Made by a program: the position numbers and the translations under genes. From Micavibrio sp964400125 (GTDB taxonomy: Bacteria > Pseudomonadota > Alphaproteobacteria > Micavibrionales > Micavibrionaceae), in NCBI GenBank assembly GCA_964400125.1, contig CAYNSR010000002.1, positions 168,297-232,296 on the forward strand: a stretch of DNA of 64,000 bases. The letters are read 5' to 3'. Below are positions 52,378 to 60,300 of this stretch, piece by piece. Below the pieces are notes generated by a model that worked only from the letters and a program-made list of their open reading frames with translations, was not told the DNA's origin and ran no database searches. Every line of letters begins with the position of its first letter. The stretch's first letter is position 1.

Positions 52378-53165
52378 AGATGCGTGAAAGAATCAGGTTG
52401 TTGCCTGTTTTGATTGTCGTGGCGATGCTGGCCTTCACGGTCAGGGTCGGCGAATTTGCCACAGGCCTCGGGAATATGGGCGCGGCCATGGCCCAGCACG
52501 AAGTCAGCACGCAACCACCGCCCATGGCCGGAGCAACCGCGCAAAACGCATCTCCCGCAACCCCGCCCGCCCCAGAGGCGGAGATTAAGGGACGTCTGGA
52601 TCTGGAGTCGCGCAAAGAGGGTCTGCCGCTCAGGCCGGAGTTTGAAGATGAAGCAGCCAGTGGCGCGATCCCGGCGGACCCCGCCACGGTGATGCAGGAC
52701 GACGGAGGCAAATGGAAGGATGCTATCGATACCGAAATCGAGAGTTCCGCCGTCAGGGATGAAATTTACAAGGATCTTGCCAAACGACGTGAAATGCTGG
52801 ACCGCAAGGAAAAAGAAATTGCCGTGCGCGAGGCATTGCTGAGCGCCGCCGAGCGGGAACTCGATCAGAAACTGCGGGAATTGACGAATATCCGCACAGA
52901 AATCGAAGCGTCCATGAAAAAACAATCCGCAGAAGAACAGGCGCGTATCGCCAGTCTGGTCAAAATATATGAAGGCATGAAGCCCAAGGATGCGGCCAGT
53001 ATCCTGAATACGCTGGATATTGAAGTGCTGATGATTATCATGACCAGAATGTCGGAACGGAAATCATCGGCCATCCTGTCGGAAATGAATCCGGAGCGTG
53101 CGCGTACGGTTACGGTTATGCTGGCCGAACGGCGGCATGCGCCGTCACTGACTCCTGAAAACTAG
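52374..53165 (+). CDS. MotE-like protein (MgtE N-domain type)
   Basis: 263 residues. A signal anchor (LPVLIVVAMLAFTVRVGEF), a disordered Pro-rich linker, then a coiled coil (REMLDRKEKEIAVREALLSAAERELDQKLRELTNIR) and a C-terminal helical domain resembling the MgtE N-domain (IYEGMKPKDAASILNTLDIEVLMIIMTRM). In rhizobia MotE chaperones motor parts in the periplasm. Overlaps its upstream neighbour by 4 nt. Assigned by pattern and context. Confidence 0.7.
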   Translation: MKMRERIRLLPVLIVVAMLAFTVRVGEFATGLGNMGAAMAQHEVSTQPPPMAGATAQNASPATPPAPEAEIKGRLDLESRKEGLPLRPEFEDEAASGAIPADPATVMQDDGGKWKDAIDTEIESSAVRDEIYKDLAKRREMLDRKEKEIAVREALLSAAERELDQKLRELTNIRTEIEASMKKQSAEEQARIASLVKIYEGMKPKDAASILNTLDIEVLMIIMTRMSERKSSAILSEMNPERARTVTVMLAERRHAPSLTPEN

Positions 53166-53183
53166 AACGCCACGGGAGCCCAT

Positions 53184-53942
53184 ATGCGCCAGCGCAGACG
53201 CCGTGTGATTATACAAGACCCGCCCAAGAGCATTGGCGGCAGCCTTTTGGGACTGTCGCTTTTTGTCATGTTGCTGGCTTTTTTCATGATCCTGAATTCC
53301 ATGTCCTCGTTCGAAGAGCAAAAAACCGCCGATATTATGAGGAGTATCGACGATACTTTTGCCTCGAAGATCACACAGGAAGGAAATGAGAAGCCCGCGA
53401 TCACGCAATCCGCAGAAAAGAATCTGCATGAGGGCGATACAATGGAGCGTATCGATTCCTTGTTCAAATCGCAAATTCCCGGGTACAAGGTCGTCAAGAA
53501 CAAGCAGCGCGGCATGATGCAGGTGCAGGTGACGCGGGAAGATTTTGAAAAAGCAGTGAAGGGGTTGAAGAACGGTGAGGGGGGCGGTTCCGGTTTTTCC
53601 GCAGCCTTCCTGCCGACGCTGGTGTCGTTGATGCGGACGGACATGCGGGGAACGCCCTATCGCATGGAAATTACCTATTTCACCGATGAAAACCCGGCGC
53701 GGGTGCAAAATCAGAAACCTCAGCGTATGGCCGGGCTTATCCGCGATATTGCCGCCGTTGCGGGCGATATCGAAAAGGCGGGTTTGCAGGCAAAACTGAT
53801 GACCATCGGCTTGCAAAAGGGTGATCCGGATATGGTCGATCTCGTTTTTCAACGGCATGTTCCCTTTGACCCCGCAGGGGCAAAGAACCTGAAAAGTTAT
53901 GAAGAAAGTGCGGAGGATGAACAAAAAATCACGCCGCAATAA
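53184..53942 (+). CDS. MotB-like membrane protein lacking the proton-path Asp
   Basis: 252 residues. The N-terminal helix (GGSLLGLSLFVMLLAFFMILNSMS) and its short basic cytoplasmic end look like a MotB anchor, but the Asp that carries ions in MotB is absent; the helix holds no charged residue. The periplasmic part has no clear OmpA peptidoglycan-binding motif. It lies directly before the true MotB-like gene, whose start it overlaps by 44 nt. It may be a partner or an accessory subunit rather than an ion carrier. Relation inferred from position and N-terminal pattern. Confidence 0.6.
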   Translation: MRQRRRRVIIQDPPKSIGGSLLGLSLFVMLLAFFMILNSMSSFEEQKTADIMRSIDDTFASKITQEGNEKPAITQSAEKNLHEGDTMERIDSLFKSQIPGYKVVKNKQRGMMQVQVTREDFEKAVKGLKNGEGGGSGFSAAFLPTLVSLMRTDMRGTPYRMEITYFTDENPARVQNQKPQRMAGLIRDIAAVAGDIEKAGLQAKLMTIGLQKGDPDMVDLVFQRHVPFDPAGAKNLKSYEESAEDEQKITPQ

Positions 53943-54759
53943 ACAGCCGCAGAAAGTCGTGCCATCCACGACCGACGGGTGGGGGCTACACACAGGCCGC
54001 CGGACGGGACGGCGTTCCGATGATATACGACCGGATGAGCCCAATATGATCTGGTTGCTGACATTTACCGACATCATGGGGCTGATGCTGACCTTTTTTG
54101 TGATGCTGTTTGCGATGTCGACGCCGGAACAAAAACCCTTCGCGGAAATGACATCTGCGTTGCAGAGCGAGTTCAATCGGTTTTACGGTAAGATCATGAG
54201 CGCGGGGCCGGAGGATTCCATCGATATCAGCCGGATCGATTATGACCGCGCTCTGGAGATCAAATATCTGGAGGCGCTGATGCGTTCGCTGGTGAAGAGC
54301 AATGATTCGCTGGATATGGCGGTAACGCTGATGTCTCAGGAAACCCATTTGATGATGTCCCTGCCCGAGGATATGCTGTTTGATGTCGGAAAGGCGGAGA
54401 TCAAGGAGGGCAGCACCCGGGCGTTGTTTGCGCTCGGCGGTGCATTTTCCCGAATGAAGAACGTGGTTGAACTGGTCGGCCATGCCGATCCCCGCCCGAT
54501 CACAAGCGGGGGGGAGGGGGCCTATGCGTCCAACTGGGACCTGTCTTTGGCCCGGGCGGTCGCGGTTGCGGCGGCGCTTGAAAAGGTCGGCTATACCCAG
54601 CCAGTGACCGTGCGCGGGGCTTCGAGCGGGCGATATGAGGATCTGGAGGGAGTCGTTGACGAAAAACAACGTCTGGACCTGTCCAGACGTGTGGATATTG
54701 ATATAATGAATCACGATGGCCGCAGGAAAAAGGTCGTCGAAGACATTATTGTCCCCTAG
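53899..54759 (+). CDS. motB: Flagellar motor stator protein MotB
   Basis: 286 residues. The membrane helix IWLLTFTDIMGLMLTFFVMLFAMS contains Asp58, the expected ion-binding residue. The C-terminal OmpA-like domain has VELVGHADPRPI, SNWDLSLARAVAVAAALEK and RRVDIDI. It anchors the stator to the cell wall and pairs with MotA. Start uncertain: ATG at 53899 (used) or 53917, which has GGAGG right before it. motA is 25 kb away. Confidence 0.9.
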   Translation: MKKVRRMNKKSRRNKQPQKVVPSTTDGWGLHTGRRTGRRSDDIRPDEPNMIWLLTFTDIMGLMLTFFVMLFAMSTPEQKPFAEMTSALQSEFNRFYGKIMSAGPEDSIDISRIDYDRALEIKYLEALMRSLVKSNDSLDMAVTLMSQETHLMMSLPEDMLFDVGKAEIKEGSTRALFALGGAFSRMKNVVELVGHADPRPITSGGEGAYASNWDLSLARAVAVAAALEKVGYTQPVTVRGASSGRYEDLEGVVDEKQRLDLSRRVDIDIMNHDGRRKKVVEDIIVP

Positions 54760-54783
54760 AAACCATGCGCAAGATTGGTCCCG

Positions 54784-57723
54784 ATGCGTTTACGCCGTTT
54801 TGTACTGATGACTTGTGTTTGTGCGGCGGCGCTCCTGCCGCCGGGCGGGGCATGGGCGCAGGACAGCGTCAAGGTCCGGACGGGGACGCATCCCGATTAT
54901 TCCCGGCTGGTGTTTGACTGGACGCTATCGGTCCCCTACACCGTGACCCGCGCCGGGACCGATACGGTGGAGATTTCCTTTCAGAAGGCGGCGGAGATGA
55001 ATGCGGGCGGCGTGAATAGCGTCACGGCGCCCGGCATTCGCGGGGTTGAGAAAATTTCTGCTTCGGGTGAAAACCTGAAGGTGCGCGTAAAGATACCGGA
55101 GGGGGCTGCGTACCGGCATTTTCTGGTCGGCGATAGGGTTGTGCTTGATGTCTTCGGCAAAACCGGCGCGGCGGCCACACCCGCACCGCCTGCACCGGTG
55201 GCAAAGGCATCGGAGGTAAAAAAACCGGAAGCAAAGCCGGAAACGCCGCCTGTCCCTGCCATGCCAGCACCGGAAGTGGCCGAAAAAAAAGCGGAGCCTG
55301 TCATGACGGTTGTCGAGACGGCGATACAAAAAACCATTCAGCCGCATGTGATTACCGTGTCGTCTACACAGGCGATCGGGTTGGCCGCGTTCGTGCGTAA
55401 CGACCGTTTGTGGATCGTTGCTGATCGTGGTGACATCGCCGTTCCACCGCAAATCGCCGGGCCGCAGGCGGGTTTGTTCGGCCCGTTTGAAAGCATGAAA
55501 ATTGATGGCGGCGTTGCCTATCATACCACCATGCCCGAGGGCGTGAATGTGGTGGGCGAGGGCGGGGGGTTGGTGTGGAAACTGATCGTGTCGACTCTGC
55601 CGCGTGACGCCGTGCCATCGTCGCCGGAACGGAATTTCGACAGGGGGCAGGAAATTCGTGGTGGAACATTGCTCTGGCCGTTGCAGCGTGTCACCAAAAC
55701 GCTGGCGATCACCGATCCGGATATCGGGGATAAAATTATCGTTGCGACCGTAGACCAGTCGGACCAGTTTGCCGGGGCGGCACGCGATTTCGTTGATTTT
55801 GCAACATTGTCCAGCCCCGTCGGCATCGCGATTGTCCCCAAGGCCGACGATTTGCAGGCCGAACCGCAGGGGATGGGGTTGCGGGTGACGCGCCCGGGCG
55901 GGTTGGCCTTGTCGCGGATGCGCGATGTCAATCAAAAGCTGATTGAAAAACAGGTTTCAGGGCAACAGGATCAAAAGCCCGATGCCGTGCATATCCGGCG
56001 TATCTATGATTTCGACCGTTGGATGATGGGCGGTCTTCAGGCGTTGCGCGAAAACCAGCATGTTTTGCTGGCGGGCATGAGCGAGAAGGATAAAACCGGA
56101 CGGGTTCAGGATTTGCTGATGATGGCGAAAATGAACATGGCCAATGATCGCGGGCAGGAAGCCGTCGGTCTGCTCAACTTCGCCGAAAGTGAAATGCCGG
56201 AGATTGCACAAAGCCCGGAATTTCTAGCTCTGCGCGGCGGTGCGGAGGCGCTGGCCGGAAAATTCCAGCTTGCGTTCGAGGATTTGTCGGTTCCGGCGTT
56301 GAAGGATTATAACGAGCTGGATTACTGGCGGGCCTATACGCTGGCCAGCCTCGAAGACTGGCAACAGGCCAAGGCGGCCATGCCCAATGACTTCGAGGTG
56401 CTTTTCAATTATCCACGTTTGATAAAGGAACGTCTGGTTTTGCGGCTGGCGGAGGTCGCCTTGCGCGGCGGTGCGCGGCTGACGGCGGAAGAGTTGCTGG
56501 GGAATTTGGAAAAAGACAGAAAATTCCTGAAGCCGTGGTCGGTGGCCGGGCTGGATTACCTGCAAGGGGAATTGCACCGTCAGGCAGGAAAAACGGCGCA
56601 GGCGGCGGATCTGTGGAAGCCGTTGAGCACCGGAAAAGACGATCTCTACCGCACCAAGGCCAGTCTGGCGATGACGATGATGGAATTGCACAATAACGCG
56701 ACTACCGCGGAAAAGGCCACCGACCGTCTCGAAGGGTTGCGTTACCACTGGCGCGGCGACGAACTGGAAGCGCAGATCAATTTCATGCTGGGCAAGCTGT
56801 ATCTGGACCAGAAACGTTATCTGAAGGGCTTGACGATCCTGCGCGATGCGGCGGCGATGAGCCCGGATACGGATGTCGGGCGCGAGGTGACTGGATTTAT
56901 GTCCGATTCATTCAAAAATCTGTTTTTGAGCGCGCAGGTCAATGAATTGACCCCGATTGATGCGGTGACGGTCTATGAAGAATTTCGTGAACTGACCCCG
57001 CCGGGCGATGAAGGAAACAGGCTGGTGCAACGTCTGGCGGAGCGTCTGGTGGATGCCGATCTTCTGGCGCGGGCGGCGGCCTTGTTGCAGCACCAGATCG
57101 ATTACCGCATCACCGGGCGGGAAAATGGCGATGTTGCCGTGAGGCTGGCGGCGATTTATTTGCTGAACGACGAGCCGGACAAGGCGATTGCCGCGCTGGA
57201 TAAGGCGAAAACCAGCTATGCGGCTCTGGAGCAAACGGCGCAGGTCGTTGGAAAGACCCGGGAAATCGAGATGTTGCGCGCTCGCGCCCTGTCTGAAAAA
57301 GATAGGGTCGAGGATGCGCTGGCGATTTTAGCGAAATTTCCGCCCGCGCCCGATATTAATGCGCTGCGGGCCGATATTTCATGGAAGGCCGGAATGTGGG
57401 ATGAGGCGGCGGATGCCCTGCGCGACCGGATTCTGGATGAAGCAATTGATGTCGCCCGGCCTTTGACCCAGAAACAGGCCGATCTCATCCTGAACCGCGC
57501 CGTTGCGCTGAACCTTGCCGGGGATCGTGTTGAATTGGCCAATATGCGCACGCGGTATGGCGAGGCCATGGGCAAATCGTCGCGTTCCAAAATGTTTGAC
57601 GTCGTCACCCGCCCCCGGACGGGCAATATGTCCGAACGCGACAGCATCGCCGCGCTGGTGTCCGAGGTGGATATGTTCAAGGATTTCCTGGACAGCTACC
57701 GCGCGGGAAATCCATCGAATTGA
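54784..57723 (+). CDS. Large periplasmic TPR protein with AMIN-like N-terminus
   Basis: 979 residues from ATG 54784. Signal peptide (FVLMTCVCAAALLPPGGAWA) is followed by an AMIN-like domain (DYSRLVFDWTLSVPYTVTR, VEISFQKAAE) and a Pro/Lys linker. From about residue 420 to the end lie many TPR-like helix pairs (QEAVGLLNFAESEMPEIAQSPEFLALRGG and later repeats). It ends the fliL-fliM-motB unit, so a scaffold for motor or stator assembly is likely, but this is inference. No enzyme motif was seen. Function unknown. Confidence 0.7.
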   Translation: MRLRRFVLMTCVCAAALLPPGGAWAQDSVKVRTGTHPDYSRLVFDWTLSVPYTVTRAGTDTVEISFQKAAEMNAGGVNSVTAPGIRGVEKISASGENLKVRVKIPEGAAYRHFLVGDRVVLDVFGKTGAAATPAPPAPVAKASEVKKPEAKPETPPVPAMPAPEVAEKKAEPVMTVVETAIQKTIQPHVITVSSTQAIGLAAFVRNDRLWIVADRGDIAVPPQIAGPQAGLFGPFESMKIDGGVAYHTTMPEGVNVVGEGGGLVWKLIVSTLPRDAVPSSPERNFDRGQEIRGGTLLWPLQRVTKTLAITDPDIGDKIIVATVDQSDQFAGAARDFVDFATLSSPVGIAIVPKADDLQAEPQGMGLRVTRPGGLALSRMRDVNQKLIEKQVSGQQDQKPDAVHIRRIYDFDRWMMGGLQALRENQHVLLAGMSEKDKTGRVQDLLMMAKMNMANDRGQEAVGLLNFAESEMPEIAQSPEFLALRGGAEALAGKFQLAFEDLSVPALKDYNELDYWRAYTLASLEDWQQAKAAMPNDFEVLFNYPRLIKERLVLRLAEVALRGGARLTAEELLGNLEKDRKFLKPWSVAGLDYLQGELHRQAGKTAQAADLWKPLSTGKDDLYRTKASLAMTMMELHNNATTAEKATDRLEGLRYHWRGDELEAQINFMLGKLYLDQKRYLKGLTILRDAAAMSPDTDVGREVTGFMSDSFKNLFLSAQVNELTPIDAVTVYEEFRELTPPGDEGNRLVQRLAERLVDADLLARAAALLQHQIDYRITGRENGDVAVRLAAIYLLNDEPDKAIAALDKAKTSYAALEQTAQVVGKTREIEMLRARALSEKDRVEDALAILAKFPPAPDINALRADISWKAGMWDEAADALRDRILDEAIDVARPLTQKQADLILNRAVALNLAGDRVELANMRTRYGEAMGKSSRSKMFDVVTRPRTGNMSERDSIAALVSEVDMFKDFLDSYRAGNPSN

Positions 57724-57758
57724 GGGTGTGATGTTTTCCGTTGGAATCATAAACACCT

Positions 57759-57785
57759 GTCATCCCCGGTCAAGCCGGGGATGAC
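57759..57785. repeat. Palindromic repeat GTCATCCCCGG...CCGGGGATGAC
   Basis: A perfect palindrome with 11-nt arms and a 5-nt loop, between the TPR gene and convergent fliP. It has no U tract. One of the GTCAT...ATGAC family in this window. Confidence 0.8.
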
Positions 57786-57812
57786 GAAATGGTGTATAGG
57801 TCATTATTATAT

Positions 57813-58649
57813 TTATGGCGTCAGCCCTGTCCCCGCCAGCGGGGTGATGCCGTAGCTTTGGATCAGGGAGCCCGCGATCAGGTGCCAGCCATCGACTAAA
57901 ACGAAGAATACGATCTTGAACGGCAGGGAAATCATCACTGGCGGCAGCATCATCATCCCCATCGACATCAGGATCGAGGCCGTCACCATGTCGATAATCA
58001 AAAAGGGCAGGAACAGCATAAAGCCGATTTCAAAAGCGCGGCGCAATTCCGAAATCATGAAGGCGGGGATCAGGACCTGTAGCGGAATGGCCTCCGGCGT
58101 TTCAAACGGGCCTTTCTGGCTCAGCCCGGTAAACAGCACCAGATCGGGTTCGCGCACATGTTCGCGCATGAAGGCGTGGAACGGGCCGATGCCGCGTTCA
58201 AAGGCGGTGATTTCATCAATCTCCTCAGCCAATAACGGCTTGACGGCGGCATCGTAACTGGCTTGCAGGGTTGGTGCCATGATGAAGAAGGTCAGGAACA
58301 GCGCCAGCGAAATAATCACGGTGTTCGGCGGGGTCTGCTGGATACCGATTGCCGTGCGCAGGAAAGACAGGACGACGATAATTCGCGTGAACGACGTCAT
58401 CATAATCAGGATGGACGGTGCCAGCGACAGGATGGTCAGCAACGCTACCATCTGCACCAGACGTCCGCTGACGCTTCCCGGCTGGTCGCTATCGCCGCCG
58501 AGGTCGATGGTGACGGCCTGCGCGAAGGCGGGTTGGGCGGCGAAGGCCAGCGCGAGGAGGAGCACCCCGGCGAAGGCCGGGAACCAGGATTTGAGAGCGG
58601 TATGCAATTGCTGGACCCCGGCTTTGGCCGGGATGCGTGTGTTATTCAT
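57813..58649 (-). CDS. fliP: Flagellar export gate protein FliP
   Basis: 278 residues from ATG 58649, whose first bases overlap the fliO stop by 8 nt. FliP signature: LVQMVALLTILSLAPSILIMMTSFTRIIVVLSFLRTAIG and PPVMISLPFKIVFFVLVDGW. It forms the core of the type III export gate. The N-terminal 43 residues are unusual: before the signal peptide lies RIPAKAGVQQLHTALKSWFP, which is a translated palindromic repeat (58565-58632). The gene would otherwise start with a shorter signal peptide. Confidence 0.95.
   Translation of the reverse strand: MNNTRIPAKAGVQQLHTALKSWFPAFAGVLLLALAFAAQPAFAQAVTIDLGGDSDQPGSVSGRLVQMVALLTILSLAPSILIMMTSFTRIIVVLSFLRTAIGIQQTPPNTVIISLALFLTFFIMAPTLQASYDAAVKPLLAEEIDEITAFERGIGPFHAFMREHVREPDLVLFTGLSQKGPFETPEAIPLQVLIPAFMISELRRAFEIGFMLFLPFLIIDMVTASILMSMGMMMLPPVMISLPFKIVFFVLVDGWHLIAGSLIQSYGITPLAGTGLTP
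58565..58632. repeat. Palindromic repeat inserted in the fliP signal region
   Basis: Two copies of a CCCGGC-x3-GGCCGGG hairpin face each other at about 58566-58581 and 58617-58632, in frame inside fliP. Translated, they give the RIPAKAGVQ and SWFPAFAGV segments typical of such repeats in Alphaproteobacteria. Confidence 0.65.
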
Positions 58650-58938
58650 TTTTATCGGTTTCCTGTGGCGGGATGATTCCACTTTCGACAACAGTTTCGC
58701 CCGATGGCCCGAGGATGACAAGATGGTCGCGGTCGTCGCGGCGAATCAGGATCATGCGGCGGCGGTGATCGAGGGGGAGGGTTTCAACGATCCGCAGGCG
58801 GCGTTTTTTCCCCGGCGCGACCAGCCCGGAACCGGCATTGATTTTCCGCATCACAAGGCCGAGACCGAGCATCAGCCCGACCACCAGAATCAGCGCGGCC
58901 AGAAAACGGATCAACTGAATTCCGGTGAGAATTTCCAT
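58642..58938 (-). CDS. fliO: Flagellar export protein FliO
   Basis: 98 residues. An N-terminal membrane helix (IRFLAALILVVGLMLGLGLVM) and the family's cytoplasmic core (RRLRIVETLPLDHRRRMILIRRDDRDHLVILG). FliO helps FliP assemble. It is translationally coupled to fliP through an 8-nt overlap. Confidence 0.88.
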   Translation of the reverse strand: MEILTGIQLIRFLAALILVVGLMLGLGLVMRKINAGSGLVAPGKKRRLRIVETLPLDHRRRMILIRRDDRDHLVILGPSGETVVESGIIPPQETDKNE

Positions 58939-58976
58939 GCGGGGATTCTAGGGGCGGGGGCAGGAAAAGTCATTAC

Positions 58977-59354
58977 CTAATCGGCGTCATCCTCAGGTTC
59001 TTCAAGGGTTGCATCAAACGGGTTGGGTTGGCCGTTGGCGCGGTAGACATAAGAAAGGATTTCGGCCACCGCGACCAGTGCTTCGTTCGGGACCGGGGAA
59101 TCGAGTTCGAGCGCCGCCAGCATTTCCGCTAGGGCGCTGTCTTGCCGGACCTTAATCCCGGCATTGAAGGCCAGTTGCAGGATCTGCTCGGCAATTTTTC
59201 CCCGTCCGGCGGCGGTGACGGCGGGGAGGGCATTTTCGCCTTGCGGCCCCGCAATGGCCACGGCGACCTGTTGCGACTGTTTTTTGTTTAAATTCAACGG
59301 GATAAGCGGGTCTTTGCCGGTGTTTCCGGGGCCGTCATCGTATTTTTCGGTCAT
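58977..59354 (-). CDS. fhlB: FhlB, FlhB C-terminal-domain-like protein
   Basis: 125 residues from ATG 59354 with AGGAAA upstream. The segment QVAVAIAGPQGENALPAVTAAGRGKIAEQILQLAFNAGIKVRQ corresponds to the cytoplasmic end of FlhB after its NPTH self-cleavage site, but the membrane part and cleavage loop are absent. Such stand-alone FlhB-C proteins can stand in for FlhB-C in specificity switching. It lies upstream of fliO. Confidence 0.78.
   Translation of the reverse strand: MTEKYDDGPGNTGKDPLIPLNLNKKQSQQVAVAIAGPQGENALPAVTAAGRGKIAEQILQLAFNAGIKVRQDSALAEMLAALELDSPVPNEALVAVAEILSYVYRANGQPNPFDATLEEPEDDAD
59189..59204. promoter_or_regulatory. Upstream activating motif shared by flagellar promoters (flgB)
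   Basis: CGGCAATTTTTCCCCG, inside fhlB and about 150 nt upstream of the flgB sigma-54 promoter. Same core as the motifs upstream of flgI and flgF. Confidence 0.45.
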
Positions 59355-59369
59355 GGCATGTTTCCTGCA
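59354..59369 (+). promoter_or_regulatory. Sigma-54 promoter of flgB-flgC-fliE
   Basis: TGGCATG-TTTC-CTGCA with GG and GC 10 nt apart. Start expected near 59380, 33 nt before flgB. It overlaps the start codon of the divergent fhlB gene. Confidence 0.7.
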
Positions 59370-59412
59370 ACGATTGACCCGGTAGGGTTTGAACATCAGG
59401 GGATGTCCTTTC

Positions 59413-59823
59413 ATGACAACACAGAATCTGGGTCTTTTCCAAGCCCTGAATGCAAAAATGAGTTATCTCGACCAGCGCCAGAAAGTGCTGGCGCACAATA
59501 TCGCCAATGCCAACACCCCGGGATACAAGCCGAAAGACCTGACCCGGGTTGATTTCGGCACGGTGCTGAAAGAGGTCACTGGTTCCAATGTGTTGCGGCC
59601 GGAAACGACCAATGCGCTGCATATGCCGTCGCCGCATGCGATTGATGATCCGAAGAACAGACAGATGAAGAAAACCTATGATGTGGTCCCGACCGGGAAT
59701 GCGGTCGTCCTCGAAGAGCAAATGGTCAATTCGGCCCAGACATCAACAGATTACAACCTGATGACAACCCTTTATCAGAAGAATGTCGGGATGTTCCGTA
59801 CCGCGCTGGGCGTGGGTAGATAA
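59413..59823 (+). CDS. flgB: Proximal rod protein FlgB
   Basis: 136 residues from the ATG at 59413. The rod motif (RQKVLAHNIANANTPGYKPKDL) and the tail (STDYNLMTTLYQKNVGMFRTALG) identify FlgB, which meets the export gate and MS ring. Longer frame from 59389 lacks a ribosome site. First gene of flgB-flgC-fliE. Confidence 0.95.
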   Translation: MTTQNLGLFQALNAKMSYLDQRQKVLAHNIANANTPGYKPKDLTRVDFGTVLKEVTGSNVLRPETTNALHMPSPHAIDDPKNRQMKKTYDVVPTGNAVVLEEQMVNSAQTSTDYNLMTTLYQKNVGMFRTALGVGR

Positions 59824-59844
59824 AGGCAAGGGGAGTATTGCGTT

Positions 59845-60261
59845 ATGAGTGATTTATACGGTGCAATGACAATTTCCGCCCACGGCATGAAGGCCCAGAG
59901 CCAGCGTGTGCGCGTGATCGCCGAAAACATGGCGAATGCCGATACCGCTGCCAATAAGCCCGGCGCGGACCCTTATCGTCGCCAGATCATTACATTCAAA
60001 AATGAAATGGACCGCGCCAAGGGTATGGATCTGGTGCAGGTCGATAAAATCAGGGACGACATGAAGCGGGATTTCACTCTGAAATACATGCCGGAGCATC
60101 CGGGCGCGGATGAAAAAGGTTATGTGAAAATGCCCAATGTCGATGCCATCATCGAAACCATGGATATGCGCGAGGCCCAGCGGAGCTATGAGGCCAATCT
60201 GGGGATGATCGACCAGAGCCGGAATATGATTATGCAGACCATAGACCTCCTCCGCCGATAA
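59845..60261 (+). CDS. flgC: Proximal rod protein FlgC
   Basis: 138 residues. N-terminal MKAQSQRVRVIAENMANADTA and C-terminal VDAIIETMDMREAQRSYEANLGMIDQSRNMIMQTIDLL are diagnostic. Starts 21 nt after flgB and is followed 39 nt later by fliE. Confidence 0.96.
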   Translation: MSDLYGAMTISAHGMKAQSQRVRVIAENMANADTAANKPGADPYRRQIITFKNEMDRAKGMDLVQVDKIRDDMKRDFTLKYMPEHPGADEKGYVKMPNVDAIIETMDMREAQRSYEANLGMIDQSRNMIMQTIDLLRR

Positions 60262-60300
60262 TTTCGTGCTATAATCTGGATAGAGTAGGGATTTTTCATT

